Source of the DNA: Rudaea sp. 3F27F6 | GTDB taxonomy: Bacteria > Pseudomonadota > Gammaproteobacteria > Xanthomonadales > Rhodanobacteraceae | Direction: 5' to 3' | Assembly: GCF_005503555.1 (NCBI RefSeq) | Contig: NZ_SCNG01000001.1 | Span: forward strand, 124,001-188,000 | DNA: 64,000 nt | In this document: in pieces, positions 40,734-50,450 of the stretch | Numbering within the stretch: the stretch's first letter is position 1 | Layout of the letters: each line of letters opens with the position of its first letter | The notes under the pieces: generated by a model | What the model saw: the letters and a program-made list of their open reading frames with translations, nothing else | Databases searched by the model: none | Told to the model about the DNA's origin: nothing | Program-made: the position numbers and the translations under genes

Positions 40734-42509
40734 CTACGCGGATTCGCGCGGAACTGCCTCGCGTCTGCGGCCCCACGCACGTTCGCGCCGCGACTCTTCT
40801 TCGTGCAACTGACCAATCGGCTTGAGCAAGTCGCTGCGGCTCACGATGCCGATCAGAGTCAGCGACACGGCATCGGTAACCACGGGCAAGCGCTCCAGTT
40901 CAAGTGCGGCGATGCGCGAGGCGACGGCGCGGCAGTTCTCGGTCGGCAACGCATAGACCGGTGGCGACGCCGAGAGCAGCGAAGCGATCGGCGTATCGTC
41001 GCTCGCATTTGCGGCAATAAGCGAGAGCTGCGCACGGTCGAGCATCGCGACGAGCTTGCCGTCGGCAACGACGGGATAGGCGCGTTGGGTCTGGCCGTTG
41101 CCGAAATAGCGGTCGCGCACGACCGACAGCGGTGTGTCCGCCGGAACGGCACGCACATCGTGCGTCATCACCTCGTCGACGACGTGGCGTTCGAGCGCAT
41201 CGACGCCGTACTCGCGGTAGACGTGTTTGCCGCGCCGCGCGATCTTCTCGGTCAGGATCGAACGCGGCATCACGATCACGGTGAAGCCGTAGGCGACCGC
41301 ACAGCCGAGCAGCAGTGGCAAAAACGCGTTCGCGTCGTGAGTGAGGCCGAAGGCAAAAACGATTGCCATCATCGGCGCGCGCATCGTGCCTCCGAGGGTT
41401 GCGGCCATGCAGACCAGCGCCCATAGCCGCGGATCGCCGCCCGGCAGCCAATGGCCGAGCACGCAACCAAGGCCCGCGCCGATCATCAGCAGCGGCGCGA
41501 GGACGCCGCCCGACGTGCCCGAACCGAGCGCGATCGCCCAGATCAGCGCCTTGACCGCAAGCAGCGCGATAGCGGCCGAGAGCACGAGATGATTGGCAAG
41601 CAGATCGCCGATCACTTCGTAACCGACACCGAGCGCGCGCGGCTGCAGCCAGCCGCCGAGGCCGACGGCGAGACCGCCGAGCGCCGGCCACCACATCCAG
41701 TGCAGCGGCAGCTTGGTGAAGCCGTCTTCGATCAGATAGAGCGCGTAAGTCATGGCCGCCGACAGCGCGCCGCTGGCAAGGCCCGCGGCAATGCAAGACA
41801 GCAGCGCAATGGTCGACGGCGGCGGCGTATCGAGCGGGAACAGCGGCCCTGCTTCGGCCCAGAGCGGACGCAGGAAGCCCGCAACCGCGCAGGCCAGCGC
41901 GACCGGCAGCAGGCTGCGTGGGCGCAGCTCGAACAACAGCAGTTCCACCGCCAGCAGCACGGCCGCGAGCGGCGTCCCGAAGACCGCGGTCATGCCCGCG
42001 CAGGCGCCGGCGACGAGCAGCGCCTTGCGTTCGGCGGAAGTCAGATGGAACGCCTGCGCGAGCAGCGAGGCCGCGGCGCCTCCGGTCATGATGATCGGCC
42101 CTTCCGCGCCGAACGGACCGCCGCTGCCGATGACGATGCCTGATGACAACGGCTTCAGCACGGCGACCTTCGCCGACATCTTGCTCTTGCCGAAGAGGAT
42201 CGCCTCCAGCGCCTCGGGGATGCCGTGGCCGCGAATCTTGTCGCTGCCGAAGCGCGCCATGAGGCCGACGATCAAGCCGCCCAGCGCGGGCACGGCGATC
42301 ACCCAGGCGCCGAGATGATTGTCCGCGGGCGAACTCGCCGCGAGCGATATCGTCTGAAAGAAGAACAGGTTGGTGAAGAAACGAATTCCGGCGAGCAGAA
42401 CCCAAGCGCCCACGCTGCTCAGTACGCCGATCGCAAGCGCGAACACCGACAGCAGCAGCAATCGGTCGCTGCCGGAGAAATCGCGCTTGTTTTTACCGTG
42501 ACGGTCCAT
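40734..42509 (-). CDS. ClC-type H+/Cl- exchange transporter with C-terminal CBS pair
   Basis: 591-aa membrane protein. ClC selectivity motifs: GHGIPEAL (GSGIP-like, about residue 94), GSGGPFGAEGP with the gating Glu (about 136) and GTSGGVLAPLL. A second Glu before LRP (about 194) matches the proton glutamate of exchangers, so antiport rather than channel activity is expected. Two CBS domains follow (about 450-585: VMTHDVRAVPADTPLSVV; ALELERLPVVTDAVSLTLIG). It begins 8 nt after the MarR stop, forming a marR-clc unit. Confidence 0.92.
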   Translation of the reverse strand: MDRHGKNKRDFSGSDRLLLLSVFALAIGVLSSVGAWVLLAGIRFFTNLFFFQTISLAASSPADNHLGAWVIAVPALGGLIVGLMARFGSDKIRGHGIPEALEAILFGKSKMSAKVAVLKPLSSGIVIGSGGPFGAEGPIIMTGGAAASLLAQAFHLTSAERKALLVAGACAGMTAVFGTPLAAVLLAVELLLFELRPRSLLPVALACAVAGFLRPLWAEAGPLFPLDTPPPSTIALLSCIAAGLASGALSAAMTYALYLIEDGFTKLPLHWMWWPALGGLAVGLGGWLQPRALGVGYEVIGDLLANHLVLSAAIALLAVKALIWAIALGSGTSGGVLAPLLMIGAGLGCVLGHWLPGGDPRLWALVCMAATLGGTMRAPMMAIVFAFGLTHDANAFLPLLLGCAVAYGFTVIVMPRSILTEKIARRGKHVYREYGVDALERHVVDEVMTHDVRAVPADTPLSVVRDRYFGNGQTQRAYPVVADGKLVAMLDRAQLSLIAANASDDTPIASLLSASPPVYALPTENCRAVASRIAALELERLPVVTDAVSLTLIGIVSRSDLLKPIGQLHEEESRRERAWGRRREAVPRESA

Positions 42510-42516
42510 GCAGGAA

Positions 42517-42951
42517 TCACCGCTGTTTTGATTTGAGGCCCGTCACCGCGGCGTCACGCGGCGTAACGTGATCGACGCGGAATGCCTCGCCGAGCCGCCT
42601 GAGCTCACCGACGTGTTTCGACGCGATGCGTTCGACTAGCCGGCGCGCGGCCGCGGTCAGATGAATCTCTACACGGCGCGCGTCGCTCGCGCTGCGCCGC
42701 TTGCGCACGAGACCGGCGCGCTCGCAACGCTGCACCAGCGCGACGGCGCCCTGATGGCTGATCCTCAACAGTTCAGCGAGTTCACCGACGGTGGCCCATT
42801 CGCGTTCCGCTCCGCCGCGCAAATGCAGAAGCAGCAGGTATTGCATCGGCGGCACGCCGGCGCCTTGCGCGGCGCGCTCGCTGAAATGCAGGAACTCCGC
42901 GAGGCGCGCGCGGAATTCGGACAGCGCGATGTACTGGCGCTTGCTGACCAT
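42517..42951 (-). CDS. MarR-family transcriptional regulator
   Basis: 144-aa winged-helix regulator: dimer helix [29 protein letters not shown], recognition region [29 protein letters not shown], and the wing [17 protein letters not shown] with the family-typical DxRxxxxxLT. It leads directly into the ClC gene and has a palindrome in its own promoter, so autoregulation and control of the transporter are likely. Ligand unknown. Confidence 0.9.
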   Translation of the reverse strand: MVSKRQYIALSEFRARLAEFLHFSERAAQGAGVPPMQYLLLLHLRGGAEREWATVGELAELLRISHQGAVALVQRCERAGLVRKRRSASDARRVEIHLTAAARRLVERIASKHVGELRRLGEAFRVDHVTPRDAAVTGLKSKQR

Positions 42952-42979
42952 AGGGAAAGAATCCGTGAACGAAGAATAT

Positions 42980-42989
42980 ACAATATTGT
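42980..42989. promoter_or_regulatory. Candidate MarR operator
   Basis: ACAATATTGT, a perfect 10-bp palindrome in an AT-rich stretch 29 nt upstream of the MarR start, overlapping where a -10 element would lie. Binding is inferred. Confidence 0.45.
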
Positions 42990-43070
42990 GACATATTTTT
43001 CCCAAACGAATCCCAACCGCCCCGCCGACAGCGGGATGGAATATCGATGCGGTTCTACTAGTGTTTGGCC

Positions 43071-43874
43071 CTAGGGCCGGTCTTTCGTCGCGTCGGCCAG
43101 CACGCGCTCGGCGTGGGCCAGATCCTCGGCGGTGTCGACGCCGGGCGGGAAAGGCTCGGGTGCCAGGCGCACCGCGATGCGGAAGCCGTACTCCAGCGCG
43201 CGCAGTTGTTCCAGCGACTCGGCGCGTTCGAGCATGGTCGGCGCGAGTTGCGCGAACCGGCGCAGGAATCCGGCGCGATAGGCATAGATGCCGATGTGCC
43301 GCAGGAATTCGATGCCTTGCGGCAGCGGCATGTCCGACGCAGCGATGCCGGTTCCCGCCCCGGCCTGTGCGAACGCGTCGCGCGCCCACGGTAGCGGCGC
43401 GCGGCTGAAGTACAACGCCGACTCGTCGCGCGCGCGCACGACCTTGACGCAGTTCGGATTGAATAATTCTTCGGCCGACACGACCGGCGTCGCCAGCGTC
43501 GCCATCGGCACGTTGTTCTGCGCGAGCGCCGCGGCAACGGCGCGGATGCCGCTTGCCGGCGCGAGCGGCTCGTCGCCCTGCAGGTTGACGACGATCGCGT
43601 CGTCGGGCCAGCCGAGTTGCTCTGCGCATTCGGCGAGGCGGTCGCTGCCCGAGGCGTGATCGGTACGCGTCATCGCAATCGTCGCACCGATGCCGTCGAG
43701 CGCCGCGGCGATCCTGCCATCGTCGGTCGCGACCACGACCTGCGTCGCGCCGGCCGCCTGTGCACGGCGCACGACGTGACGGATCATCGGCTCGCCGGCA
43801 AGCGCCAACAGCGGCTTGCCGGGCAGGCGCGTGGACGCGTAGCGCGCGGGAATGGCGACGATGAAATCGGTCAT
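43071..43874 (-). CDS. kdsB: 3-deoxy-manno-octulosonate cytidylyltransferase
   Basis: 267-aa cytoplasmic enzyme that activates KDO as CMP-KDO for lipopolysaccharide inner core synthesis. The nucleotide-binding motif [17 protein letters not shown] is at the N-terminus; [13 protein letters not shown] and the [12 protein letters not shown] segment are characteristic. Length agrees with KdsB (about 250). Standalone gene between the kinase and MarR genes. Confidence 0.95.
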   Translation of the reverse strand: MTDFIVAIPARYASTRLPGKPLLALAGEPMIRHVVRRAQAAGATQVVVATDDGRIAAALDGIGATIAMTRTDHASGSDRLAECAEQLGWPDDAIVVNLQGDEPLAPASGIRAVAAALAQNNVPMATLATPVVSAEELFNPNCVKVVRARDESALYFSRAPLPWARDAFAQAGAGTGIAASDMPLPQGIEFLRHIGIYAYRAGFLRRFAQLAPTMLERAESLEQLRALEYGFRIAVRLAPEPFPPGVDTAEDLAHAERVLADATKDRP

Positions 43875-44044
43875 GGAATCGGTTCGGCTCCTTCGGCAGC
43901 GCAGACTACCGAATATCGCAGCGGATCAGAAGGCGCTTGAGCCGCGGGTGGCAAATCCATGCGGCTCGCGCTACCCCGCCCGCGCCGAAGATACGAAGCC
44001 GACTGAAGCCGCCATTCGATGTCGGTGGCCGCGCGACAGCGGAC

Positions 44045-46846
44045 TCAGAGCTTCGCTTGCGCCGCAAGCCCGGCAACGAGCCGCACCGCGGTGTCGCGAT
44101 CGACGCTCGGTTCCGTGGGGGCAGCGGCGAGTGCCGTTTCGGCCTCGGCACGATAACCGCGTGCCGCCGCAGCGTTGCCCAGCGCCGCCTCGACGCGCGC
44201 CATTCCGGCGGCCGCGCGCGCGACGAGTGCGGCCGGGTTCGGCGTGTCGGCTTTCGTCGCGGCCAGGGCGCGCTCGAACTGCGGTTTCGCCTCACCGTGG
44301 CGACCCAGGCCCTGGAGGATATCGCCGAACAGAAGATGCGCGCGGACGGCCCTTTCCGAGCCCGCATCGGCCAGCTCGGCGTACGTCGCGATGGCCCTCG
44401 CGGCGTGCACGGCCGCGCTCTCCGCCTGACCGCTCGCCGCGAGCAACTCGGCCTCGACCGTCTCGGCATAGGCGATGTCCGGGTGTGCACCGCGATATCG
44501 ACTGCGCGCATCGGCGAGCGCGCCGTCGGCCAGCGCGCGGGCTTCGTCGAGCCGGCCGCGCGCGATCAGAATCAGCGCGAGATCCGCCTGGTCGTGGCCG
44601 CGGCCGTTGTCACCGTAGTCGGCACCGAGCAGGCTGCGCGAGCGCGCGATCGCATCGCGCAAGCCCGCTTCGGCTTCGGCAAAAGCGCCCTGGCGGAAAC
44701 GCACGCGCGCCAGATTGCCGAGACACACTGCCTCGTCGAGTGCGGCGGCCGGTGCCAGCGCGCGATTCATCGCGATCGCCTTCTCGTAATAGGTGCTCGC
44801 TTCGGCGAACTTGCCTTCGAGCTTGAGCACATTGGCGAGATCGTTGAAATGTCGCGCGACGTGCGGATGCGGATGCGTGTACGCAGCGGCATCGATCTCG
44901 ATCGCCTCGCGTATAAGCTGCTCGCTCTCGCCATAGCGCCCGAGTCGGATCAAAGCCCAACTTAGAAACGCCGCCGCATCGGCGACGTCCGGGTGACGAG
45001 CGCCGAGGTGTTCGCGCGTGCGCGCAAGCACCTCGCGCAATAGCGGCTCGGCACGGTCGGCGTGGCCGGCGTCCATCAGGGTCCAGCCGAAATTCATCGT
45101 CGCCTCGGTCAAGGCGTCGCTATCGTGCGGCAGTACGCGACGTGCGAGCGCGAGCGATTTTTCGCCGGCGTCGATCGCCAGCGCGGATTCGCCGACCCGC
45201 TCGTGCAGGCCCGCGAGCCAGGAAAGCGCGCGCACCTCTTCGACCGAGTCGCGGTTCGGCCCCGCCTGAAACGCGTCGAGCGCGCTCTGCAGCCGCGCCA
45301 TCGCTTCGCGCGCGCGGCCGAGTTCGTCGATGTCCTTCGCGATCAGATATTCGGCATGCAAGGTGCGCCGGTCGGTGGCGCCGAGCTGCGCCTTCGCCAA
45401 TGCGACCGCTTTTTCGAGCGGCTCGCGCGCACGCTCCGCATGGCCGCTGCGCCGTTCGAGATCGCCGATGAGGCCGAGAATTTCGACGCGCAGCGCAGGC
45501 TGCTCAGCGAAATCGCGGTCGGCGCGTTCGCGGCCGCGCGCGAGCAGCTCTTCCGCGGTCTCGCTCGTCGTCGCCCCGGGCGATGCGCTGTCGAACAGAC
45601 CTTCGAGAAACGATTTGACCGCGTCCGCGCGCCGCGCCTCGCCTTCGGCAACGAGCGCCTGCGCATGCGCCGCGCGCGCGGCGTCGCGGGCGAGGCGCCA
45701 TTGGTACAGGCCCAGCGCGGTCGCGGCGGCGAGAATCAGCGCGATCGCGGTGCCGGCGACGACCGCAACCGCGTGGCGTTTGGCAAAGGTCGAAAGCCGA
45801 TAGGCGAAAGTATCGGCGCGTGCCTGCAACGGCATGCCGTCGAGATGGCGGCCGATGTCTTCGCGCAATGCGGCGACGGTTGCGTAGCGGCGCATCGGCT
45901 CCATCCGCGTCGCCTCGCGCACGATCGCGTGCAGGTCGGCGCCGAGTTTTCGCCTCAGTGCGGCATCGTCGAACGCGGATGCGTTCGCCTCCGCCGTGCG
46001 CGGCTTGGTTCCGCCGAGCAATTCACCGAGCAGCACGCCGAGCGCATACACGTCGATCGCGGTCGTCGCCGCCGCGCCGGCAAACTGTTCGGGCGCGGCA
46101 TAGGCGCGCGTCAGGCGTCGCGCTTCGGTATGCGTCCTTTCGCCGTCGCCGGTGAGCAGTTTGGCGATGCCGAAATCGACGAGCTTGACCCGCCCGTCGG
46201 CACCGACGAGCACGTTGCCGGGCTTCAGGTCGCGATGCACGATCAAATTGCGGTGCGCGTATTCGACCGCGGCACAGACGTCGACGAACAAGGCGAGGCG
46301 TTCGCGCGCACCGAGCCGCGCGCGCGCGCAATGCGCGAGGATGTCGCCGCCGGAAACGAATTCGAGCGCGAGGAACGGCGTGCCGGTCGGGGTGAACCCG
46401 GCGTCGAGTAGCTGCGCGATATGCGGATGCTGCAGGCGCGCAAGGATGCGCTGCTCGCGCAGGAAACGCCGGCGCTCGTCGGGATCGTGCACGTCGATGC
46501 GCAGTAGCTTGAGCGCCACGGTCTGCGGACCGCCTGGCAGCTCGCGCTCCGCTTCGAACACGCTGGCCATGCCGCCGGCGCCGACGAAACGGTGCACGCG
46601 GTAGCCCGCGATCGCGGGCGGCGCGTCGACGGGAGCGTCGGCGAGGCCCGGCAACCATTGCGCAACGCCGCGCTCCAACGCTTCGATGTCGGGCGCGTTG
46701 TCGAGCGCCTGCTCAACGAGTGCGCGCAAGGTTGCGTCTTCGCAGTGGCGGCTCAGCCAGTCGGCGCGGTCCGCTGCGGGCACGTCGAAAAGCCGGTCGA
46801 GCAAGGGCTCGATCTCGCGCCAGCGTTGGGCGAATTGGACGGTCAT
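44045..46846 (-). CDS. Ser/Thr protein kinase with C-terminal TPR region
   Basis: 933 aa. The kinase domain (about 78-340) has a Gly-rich loop FVGAGGMASVFEAE, catalytic HRDLKPGNVLVG, DFGIAKLL and APE in AYAAPEQF: all residues for activity are present. A membrane helix lies at about residues 360-380 (VVAGTAIALILAAATALGLYQW). The remaining about 540 residues are helical TPR-like repeats (for example AEPLLREVLARTREHLGARHPDVADAAAF), periplasmic if the kinase faces the cytoplasm. An ECF sigma gene lies 62 nt upstream on the same strand. In relatives such kinases phosphorylate and activate the partner sigma factor (EcfK/PknS type). Confidence 0.92.
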   Translation of the reverse strand: MTVQFAQRWREIEPLLDRLFDVPAADRADWLSRHCEDATLRALVEQALDNAPDIEALERGVAQWLPGLADAPVDAPPAIAGYRVHRFVGAGGMASVFEAERELPGGPQTVALKLLRIDVHDPDERRRFLREQRILARLQHPHIAQLLDAGFTPTGTPFLALEFVSGGDILAHCARARLGARERLALFVDVCAAVEYAHRNLIVHRDLKPGNVLVGADGRVKLVDFGIAKLLTGDGERTHTEARRLTRAYAAPEQFAGAAATTAIDVYALGVLLGELLGGTKPRTAEANASAFDDAALRRKLGADLHAIVREATRMEPMRRYATVAALREDIGRHLDGMPLQARADTFAYRLSTFAKRHAVAVVAGTAIALILAAATALGLYQWRLARDAARAAHAQALVAEGEARRADAVKSFLEGLFDSASPGATTSETAEELLARGRERADRDFAEQPALRVEILGLIGDLERRSGHAERAREPLEKAVALAKAQLGATDRRTLHAEYLIAKDIDELGRAREAMARLQSALDAFQAGPNRDSVEEVRALSWLAGLHERVGESALAIDAGEKSLALARRVLPHDSDALTEATMNFGWTLMDAGHADRAEPLLREVLARTREHLGARHPDVADAAAFLSWALIRLGRYGESEQLIREAIEIDAAAYTHPHPHVARHFNDLANVLKLEGKFAEASTYYEKAIAMNRALAPAAALDEAVCLGNLARVRFRQGAFAEAEAGLRDAIARSRSLLGADYGDNGRGHDQADLALILIARGRLDEARALADGALADARSRYRGAHPDIAYAETVEAELLAASGQAESAAVHAARAIATYAELADAGSERAVRAHLLFGDILQGLGRHGEAKPQFERALAATKADTPNPAALVARAAAGMARVEAALGNAAAARGYRAEAETALAAAPTEPSVDRDTAVRLVAGLAAQAKL

Positions 46847-46908
46847 CGATGCAATCCGTGGTTTTCCTAGCTTCTTTAGCGCAATAGAGCAGCGCCGACC
46901 GACACGTT

Positions 46909-47454
46909 TCAGTCGCCTGCCGCGAGGCAGCCGGACAAAAACGTGCGCGCCTTCAGCCAGTCGCGCTCGACCGTGCGCGTGTTGACGCCGACGACCTCGG
47001 CGATTTCCGGATTCGACAGCTCGGCGAACAAACGCAGCTCGGCGACGCGCGCAAGACGCGGGTCCAACGCCGCCAGCCGTTCGAGTGCCTCGTCGAGCGC
47101 AAGCACATCGATCACCTCGCCCTCCGCCGCTTCGCCGGTCATGTCGGGCGCTTGACGTTTCTGCGCGTTCTTTCGTCGCGCGCGATCGATCAGCAGGTGG
47201 CGCATCACGCGGCCCATGTAGGCGTAGAAGTGGGCGCGATCGGTGAATTCCACGCCGGCTTGGCGCGCCAGCGTCAGGTAGGCCTCGTGCACCAGGGCCG
47301 TTGTCTCCAGCGTATGCGCCGCTTCGTGCGCGCGCTGGCGCCGGGCGAGCTGGCGCAGCGACGCGTAGATTTTCGGAATCAGCGCATCGACCGCGGCGGC
47401 GTCGCCATGCGCGGCGCGCGCGAGAAACTCGGTGATGTCGGGCTCGATGCTCAC
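46909..47454 (-). CDS. ECF sigma factor, partner of the Ser/Thr kinase
   Basis: About 181 aa. Region 2 reads SLRQLARRQRAHEAAHTLETTALVHEAYLTLAR, then AHFYAYMGRVMRHLLIDRARR; region 4 is LAALDPRLARVAELRLFAELSNPEIAEVVGVNTRTVERDWLKAR. This is the TIGR02999-like group, found with Ser/Thr kinases. The segment where FecI-type factors have acidic DAEDLVQE reads LETTALVHEAY here, fitting the kinase-activated type. The start is GTG 47454; the longer frame is proline/arginine-rich and unlikely. Confidence 0.9.
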   Translation of the reverse strand: MSIEPDITEFLARAAHGDAAAVDALIPKIYASLRQLARRQRAHEAAHTLETTALVHEAYLTLARQAGVEFTDRAHFYAYMGRVMRHLLIDRARRKNAQKRQAPDMTGEAAEGEVIDVLALDEALERLAALDPRLARVAELRLFAELSNPEIAEVVGVNTRTVERDWLKARTFLSGCLAAGD

Positions 47455-47611
47455 GCGCAAGAGTCTAGCAACTGCGGGCGCCGTCGTTGCAGCGCTTTCG
47501 CCGTGTCGGTCGGCGCGACTGTTTTGCGCTGGACGAGGAGATGGCATCGCTTCGGGCCGAGGGAGCCCACGCCAAGCCGTCGCACCCCTCATTCAACGAA
47601 GGATTGAAACC

Positions 47612-48544
47612 ATGTCCAGTCAGCGCAATGCACGCCTCCCCCTGGCGGCCAGCTTGTTCGTCGTCGCGCTCGCCGCGTCCGCCGGCACTGCCCTCGCGGA
47701 TTCCGACGCCGCAACCTCGACCGATACGACGACGGCGAACTACACGTTCCAGACCCTCGACTATCCCGGCGCCTCGGGCACGGTTATCTGGGGACTCAAC
47801 GATTTCGGCGAACTCGGCGGCGAATACCACCGGCCCGGCTTTCCGCCGCACGCGATGATCTATCGCAACGGCAATTTTGAATCGCTCGATCCGAACGGTT
47901 TGTTCGGCGACCGCTTCAGCGCCGCCGGCACGCCGAGCGACATCGGCACGCTGATCGCCGACTACGCCGACACGTCGGGACGAATGCACGGCGTGGTCAT
48001 GCAATGGGGCCAGGTCGAAACCGTCGATTTCGCCGGCCATCTCAATGCCAACGTGGACGGGATCAATATCTTCGGCGGAATCGCCGGCGTGTACTGGGAT
48101 GCCGACGGCGTCTACCACGGCGTCGTGCGCAATTGGGGACGCGACACGCCGTTCGATTTCGCCGGCGCTTACGATACCTATCCGCTCGGCATCAACAACG
48201 CCGGCGAGATCGTCGGCTACTGGAACACCGCGCGCCACGCGCAATGGCACGGTTTCTACCGCAGCCCGGACGGACAGCTCAGCCAGATCGACGTACCCAA
48301 CGCAGGCCCGTTCGGCACGGTCACGATTTCGATCAACGACGTCGGCCAAATCGTCGGCTACTACGCCGACAACGCCAACCATTACCACAGCTTCATCCTG
48401 CGGCACGGCCGGTTCCAATTCCTCGACGTGCCCGGCGCGGTACAGACGTTCGCCAACAGCATCAACAATTTCGGCGTGATCGCGGGCGACTACTACGACG
48501 CGAGCGGCAAGCAGCACGGGTTTATCGCCAGACCGTCGCGCTGA
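47612..48544 (+). CDS. Secreted HAF-repeat protein
   Basis: 310-aa exported protein (signal peptide ending GTALA, then an STDTTT stretch). The mature part has about five HAF-type repeats of about 45 residues, each with a G-INxxGxIVGxY-like centre (WGLNDFGELGGEYH, GINNAGEIVGYW, SINDVGQIVGYYAD, SINNFGVIAGDYYD), likely a small beta-propeller. GAAGG lies 7 nt before the ATG. Divergent from the ECF sigma gene and perhaps one of its targets (inference). Function unknown. Confidence 0.85.
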   Translation: MSSQRNARLPLAASLFVVALAASAGTALADSDAATSTDTTTANYTFQTLDYPGASGTVIWGLNDFGELGGEYHRPGFPPHAMIYRNGNFESLDPNGLFGDRFSAAGTPSDIGTLIADYADTSGRMHGVVMQWGQVETVDFAGHLNANVDGINIFGGIAGVYWDADGVYHGVVRNWGRDTPFDFAGAYDTYPLGINNAGEIVGYWNTARHAQWHGFYRSPDGQLSQIDVPNAGPFGTVTISINDVGQIVGYYADNANHYHSFILRHGRFQFLDVPGAVQTFANSINNFGVIAGDYYDASGKQHGFIARPSR

Positions 48545-48615
48545 CGCGAGGCGGCGATGGCGATACGGCCGGGGCTGCGTTCCGACTCGTGGTCCCGGCC
48601 GCTTTTATCGCAAAC

Positions 48616-48647
48616 GAACCGCCGCGCCCGGAAGACCGCGGCGGTTC
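48616..48647. terminator. Bidirectional hairpin between convergent genes
   Basis: GAACCGCCGCG / CGCGGCGGTTC, a perfect 11-bp stem with a 10-nt loop, between the HAF gene and the minus-strand amidohydrolase. No good T-run on either side. Confidence 0.5.
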
Positions 48648-48668
48648 AACGCGGCCGTCTCGATACGC

Positions 48669-50285
48669 TTAGGGCTGCGCCAGGCGTTCGATATGGCGTT
48701 TGGCTTTTTCGTCGGCGACCATGCGGCGCACGTCGGCGAGCAATTGTTTGGCGTCGAAGACGATGCCGTCCTTGATCGTGTACTCGACGCCACCGACGCG
48801 ATGCACCTTGCCGTCGTCGCCGAGACGGATATGCCCGGTGCCGTAGAGCACCTTGAGATTCGCCAGCGGATTCTCGGCGAGCACGACAAGGTCGGCGAAC
48901 TTGCCGGCCTCGATCGAGCCGAGACGCTGGTCCTCGCCGAGCGCCTGCGCACCGTTGAGCGTCGCCGCGCGGATCACTTCGAGCGGATGGAAGCCGGCCT
49001 CGCGCAACAGTTCGAGTTCCTGGATCGTGCCGAAACCGTAAAGCTGATAGATGAAGCCCGAATCCGAGCCGACGGTGACGCGGCCGCCGCGGTTCTTGTA
49101 GTCGTTGACGAAGGCCATCCAGCGCCGATAGTTCTCGCGCCAGGCGATTTCGTCCTCGCTGCCCCAGTCGAAGAAGAAGCTGCCGTGGTGATCGCGGTTC
49201 GGCGTGTAGAAATCCCACAACTGCGGCAGGGTGTATTCCTCATGCCAGTCGGCGCGGCGCGCGCGCATCAAGTCGCGCGAGGCGTTGTAGATGGTGAAGG
49301 TCGGATCGAGGGTGAAATCGAGCTTGAGCAGTTCGTCGATCACTGCCTCGTACTTGTCGCTGCCTTTCTGCGCGGCCTGCGCCCACAGGCGTCCGGCCTG
49401 GCCGAAGCGATCGGCTTCGTTGTTGTAGTTGTACGCGGGCGGATAATTCTGCACGGTGCGGTCGTCGAACAGCGCTTCGGGCAGGCCGTACCAGTGCTCC
49501 ATCGAGGTCAGGCCCCAGCGCGCCGTGGTCAGCACGTTGACGCGCGAAACGTCGGGCTGCGCGTGGTGGCAGGCGCTGCGCATACCCTGCTTCTTCAATT
49601 CCGCGAACGCGGCTTCGAGCACGTCGGGACGGTAGCCGAAGCACTTCATGCCGACGATGCCCTTCGCCTTCATCTCGCGCACCCAGCGGCGCGCCTGCTC
49701 GGGCTGGGTCATCGGTTCGCGCTCTTTAAAGCCGAACGCGGCGTACGGGAAGATGCGCGGCGCGGTGATCGCATTCGCCGCGCTGCGTTTCGACTCGCTG
49801 ACACACCAGTCGACGCCGTTCATGCAACCCGGCTCGCGCACCGTGGTGATGCCGTTGCCGAGCCAGAGTTTGTAAACGTATTCCGCCGGCGTGCCCTGCT
49901 CGGCGCCGCCGATGTGGCCGTGCATATCGATGATGCCCGGCATCACGTAGCGCCCGCTGAGGTTCATCTCACGCCCGCCCGCGGCGAGCTTGGGCCGCTT
50001 GTCCGCGTCGATCGGCGCGCCCGGGCTGCCGACCGACTGCACCTTGACGATGCGGTTGCCCTCGATCACCACGTCGGCCGGGCCGAACGCCGGGCTGCCG
50101 GTGCCGTTGATCACGACGACGCCGCGCAGAATGAGCTGTGAATACGGTCCCTCGCCTTCGTGGCGTGCCGGCGCGGGCAACACCTCGTCCTTGGCTTGCG
50201 GCGCAGACGGCGCTGCGAACGACGCCGCCTGTACGCACAGCAGCGCAAGCACTGCCGCGACCGTCGATCCGATCCGAATACGCAT
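48669..50285 (-). CDS. Secreted amidohydrolase (metal-dependent)
   Basis: 538 aa with signal peptide (RIRIGSTVAAVLALLCVQAASFAAP). Amidohydrolase features in order: VINGTGSPAFGPADVVIEGNRI, metal ligands in MPGIIDMHGHIGG, HHAQPD, MEHWYG, and the Asp in VTVGSDSGF. It closes with the family's TLNGAQALGEDQRLGSIEAG and KFADLVVL. GGGGAGAG lies before the ATG at 50285. It differs from the truncated amidohydrolase at the left edge. Substrate unknown; secreted members are often dipeptidase- or prolidase-like. Confidence 0.9.
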   Translation of the reverse strand: MRIRIGSTVAAVLALLCVQAASFAAPSAPQAKDEVLPAPARHEGEGPYSQLILRGVVVINGTGSPAFGPADVVIEGNRIVKVQSVGSPGAPIDADKRPKLAAGGREMNLSGRYVMPGIIDMHGHIGGAEQGTPAEYVYKLWLGNGITTVREPGCMNGVDWCVSESKRSAANAITAPRIFPYAAFGFKEREPMTQPEQARRWVREMKAKGIVGMKCFGYRPDVLEAAFAELKKQGMRSACHHAQPDVSRVNVLTTARWGLTSMEHWYGLPEALFDDRTVQNYPPAYNYNNEADRFGQAGRLWAQAAQKGSDKYEAVIDELLKLDFTLDPTFTIYNASRDLMRARRADWHEEYTLPQLWDFYTPNRDHHGSFFFDWGSEDEIAWRENYRRWMAFVNDYKNRGGRVTVGSDSGFIYQLYGFGTIQELELLREAGFHPLEVIRAATLNGAQALGEDQRLGSIEAGKFADLVVLAENPLANLKVLYGTGHIRLGDDGKVHRVGGVEYTIKDGIVFDAKQLLADVRRMVADEKAKRHIERLAQP

Positions 50286-50450
50286 GAACTCTCCCCAGTT
50301 GGCGCAGATGGAATAAACGCAAAATAGCAGAGACGACGCAGCCAAGCTGCGTGCTCGTGCACGCCGGACGGAACGGCGGCCATGCGATAATTTTCACCGC
50401 CGCCGCGAAACCGCCCGCGTTTCTCCACAAAACCCTACGACCCTAAGCCG

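Noticed and set aside
38092-42600. Integron integrase near the cassette array
   Set aside because: No frame with tyrosine-recombinase R-H-R-Y boxes or the intI-specific insertion on either strand; the flanking genes are LMW-PTP and ClC.
45062-46411. 449-aa plus-strand frame
   Set aside because: Antisense to the kinase-TPR gene; no domain and repetitive Arg/Ala composition.
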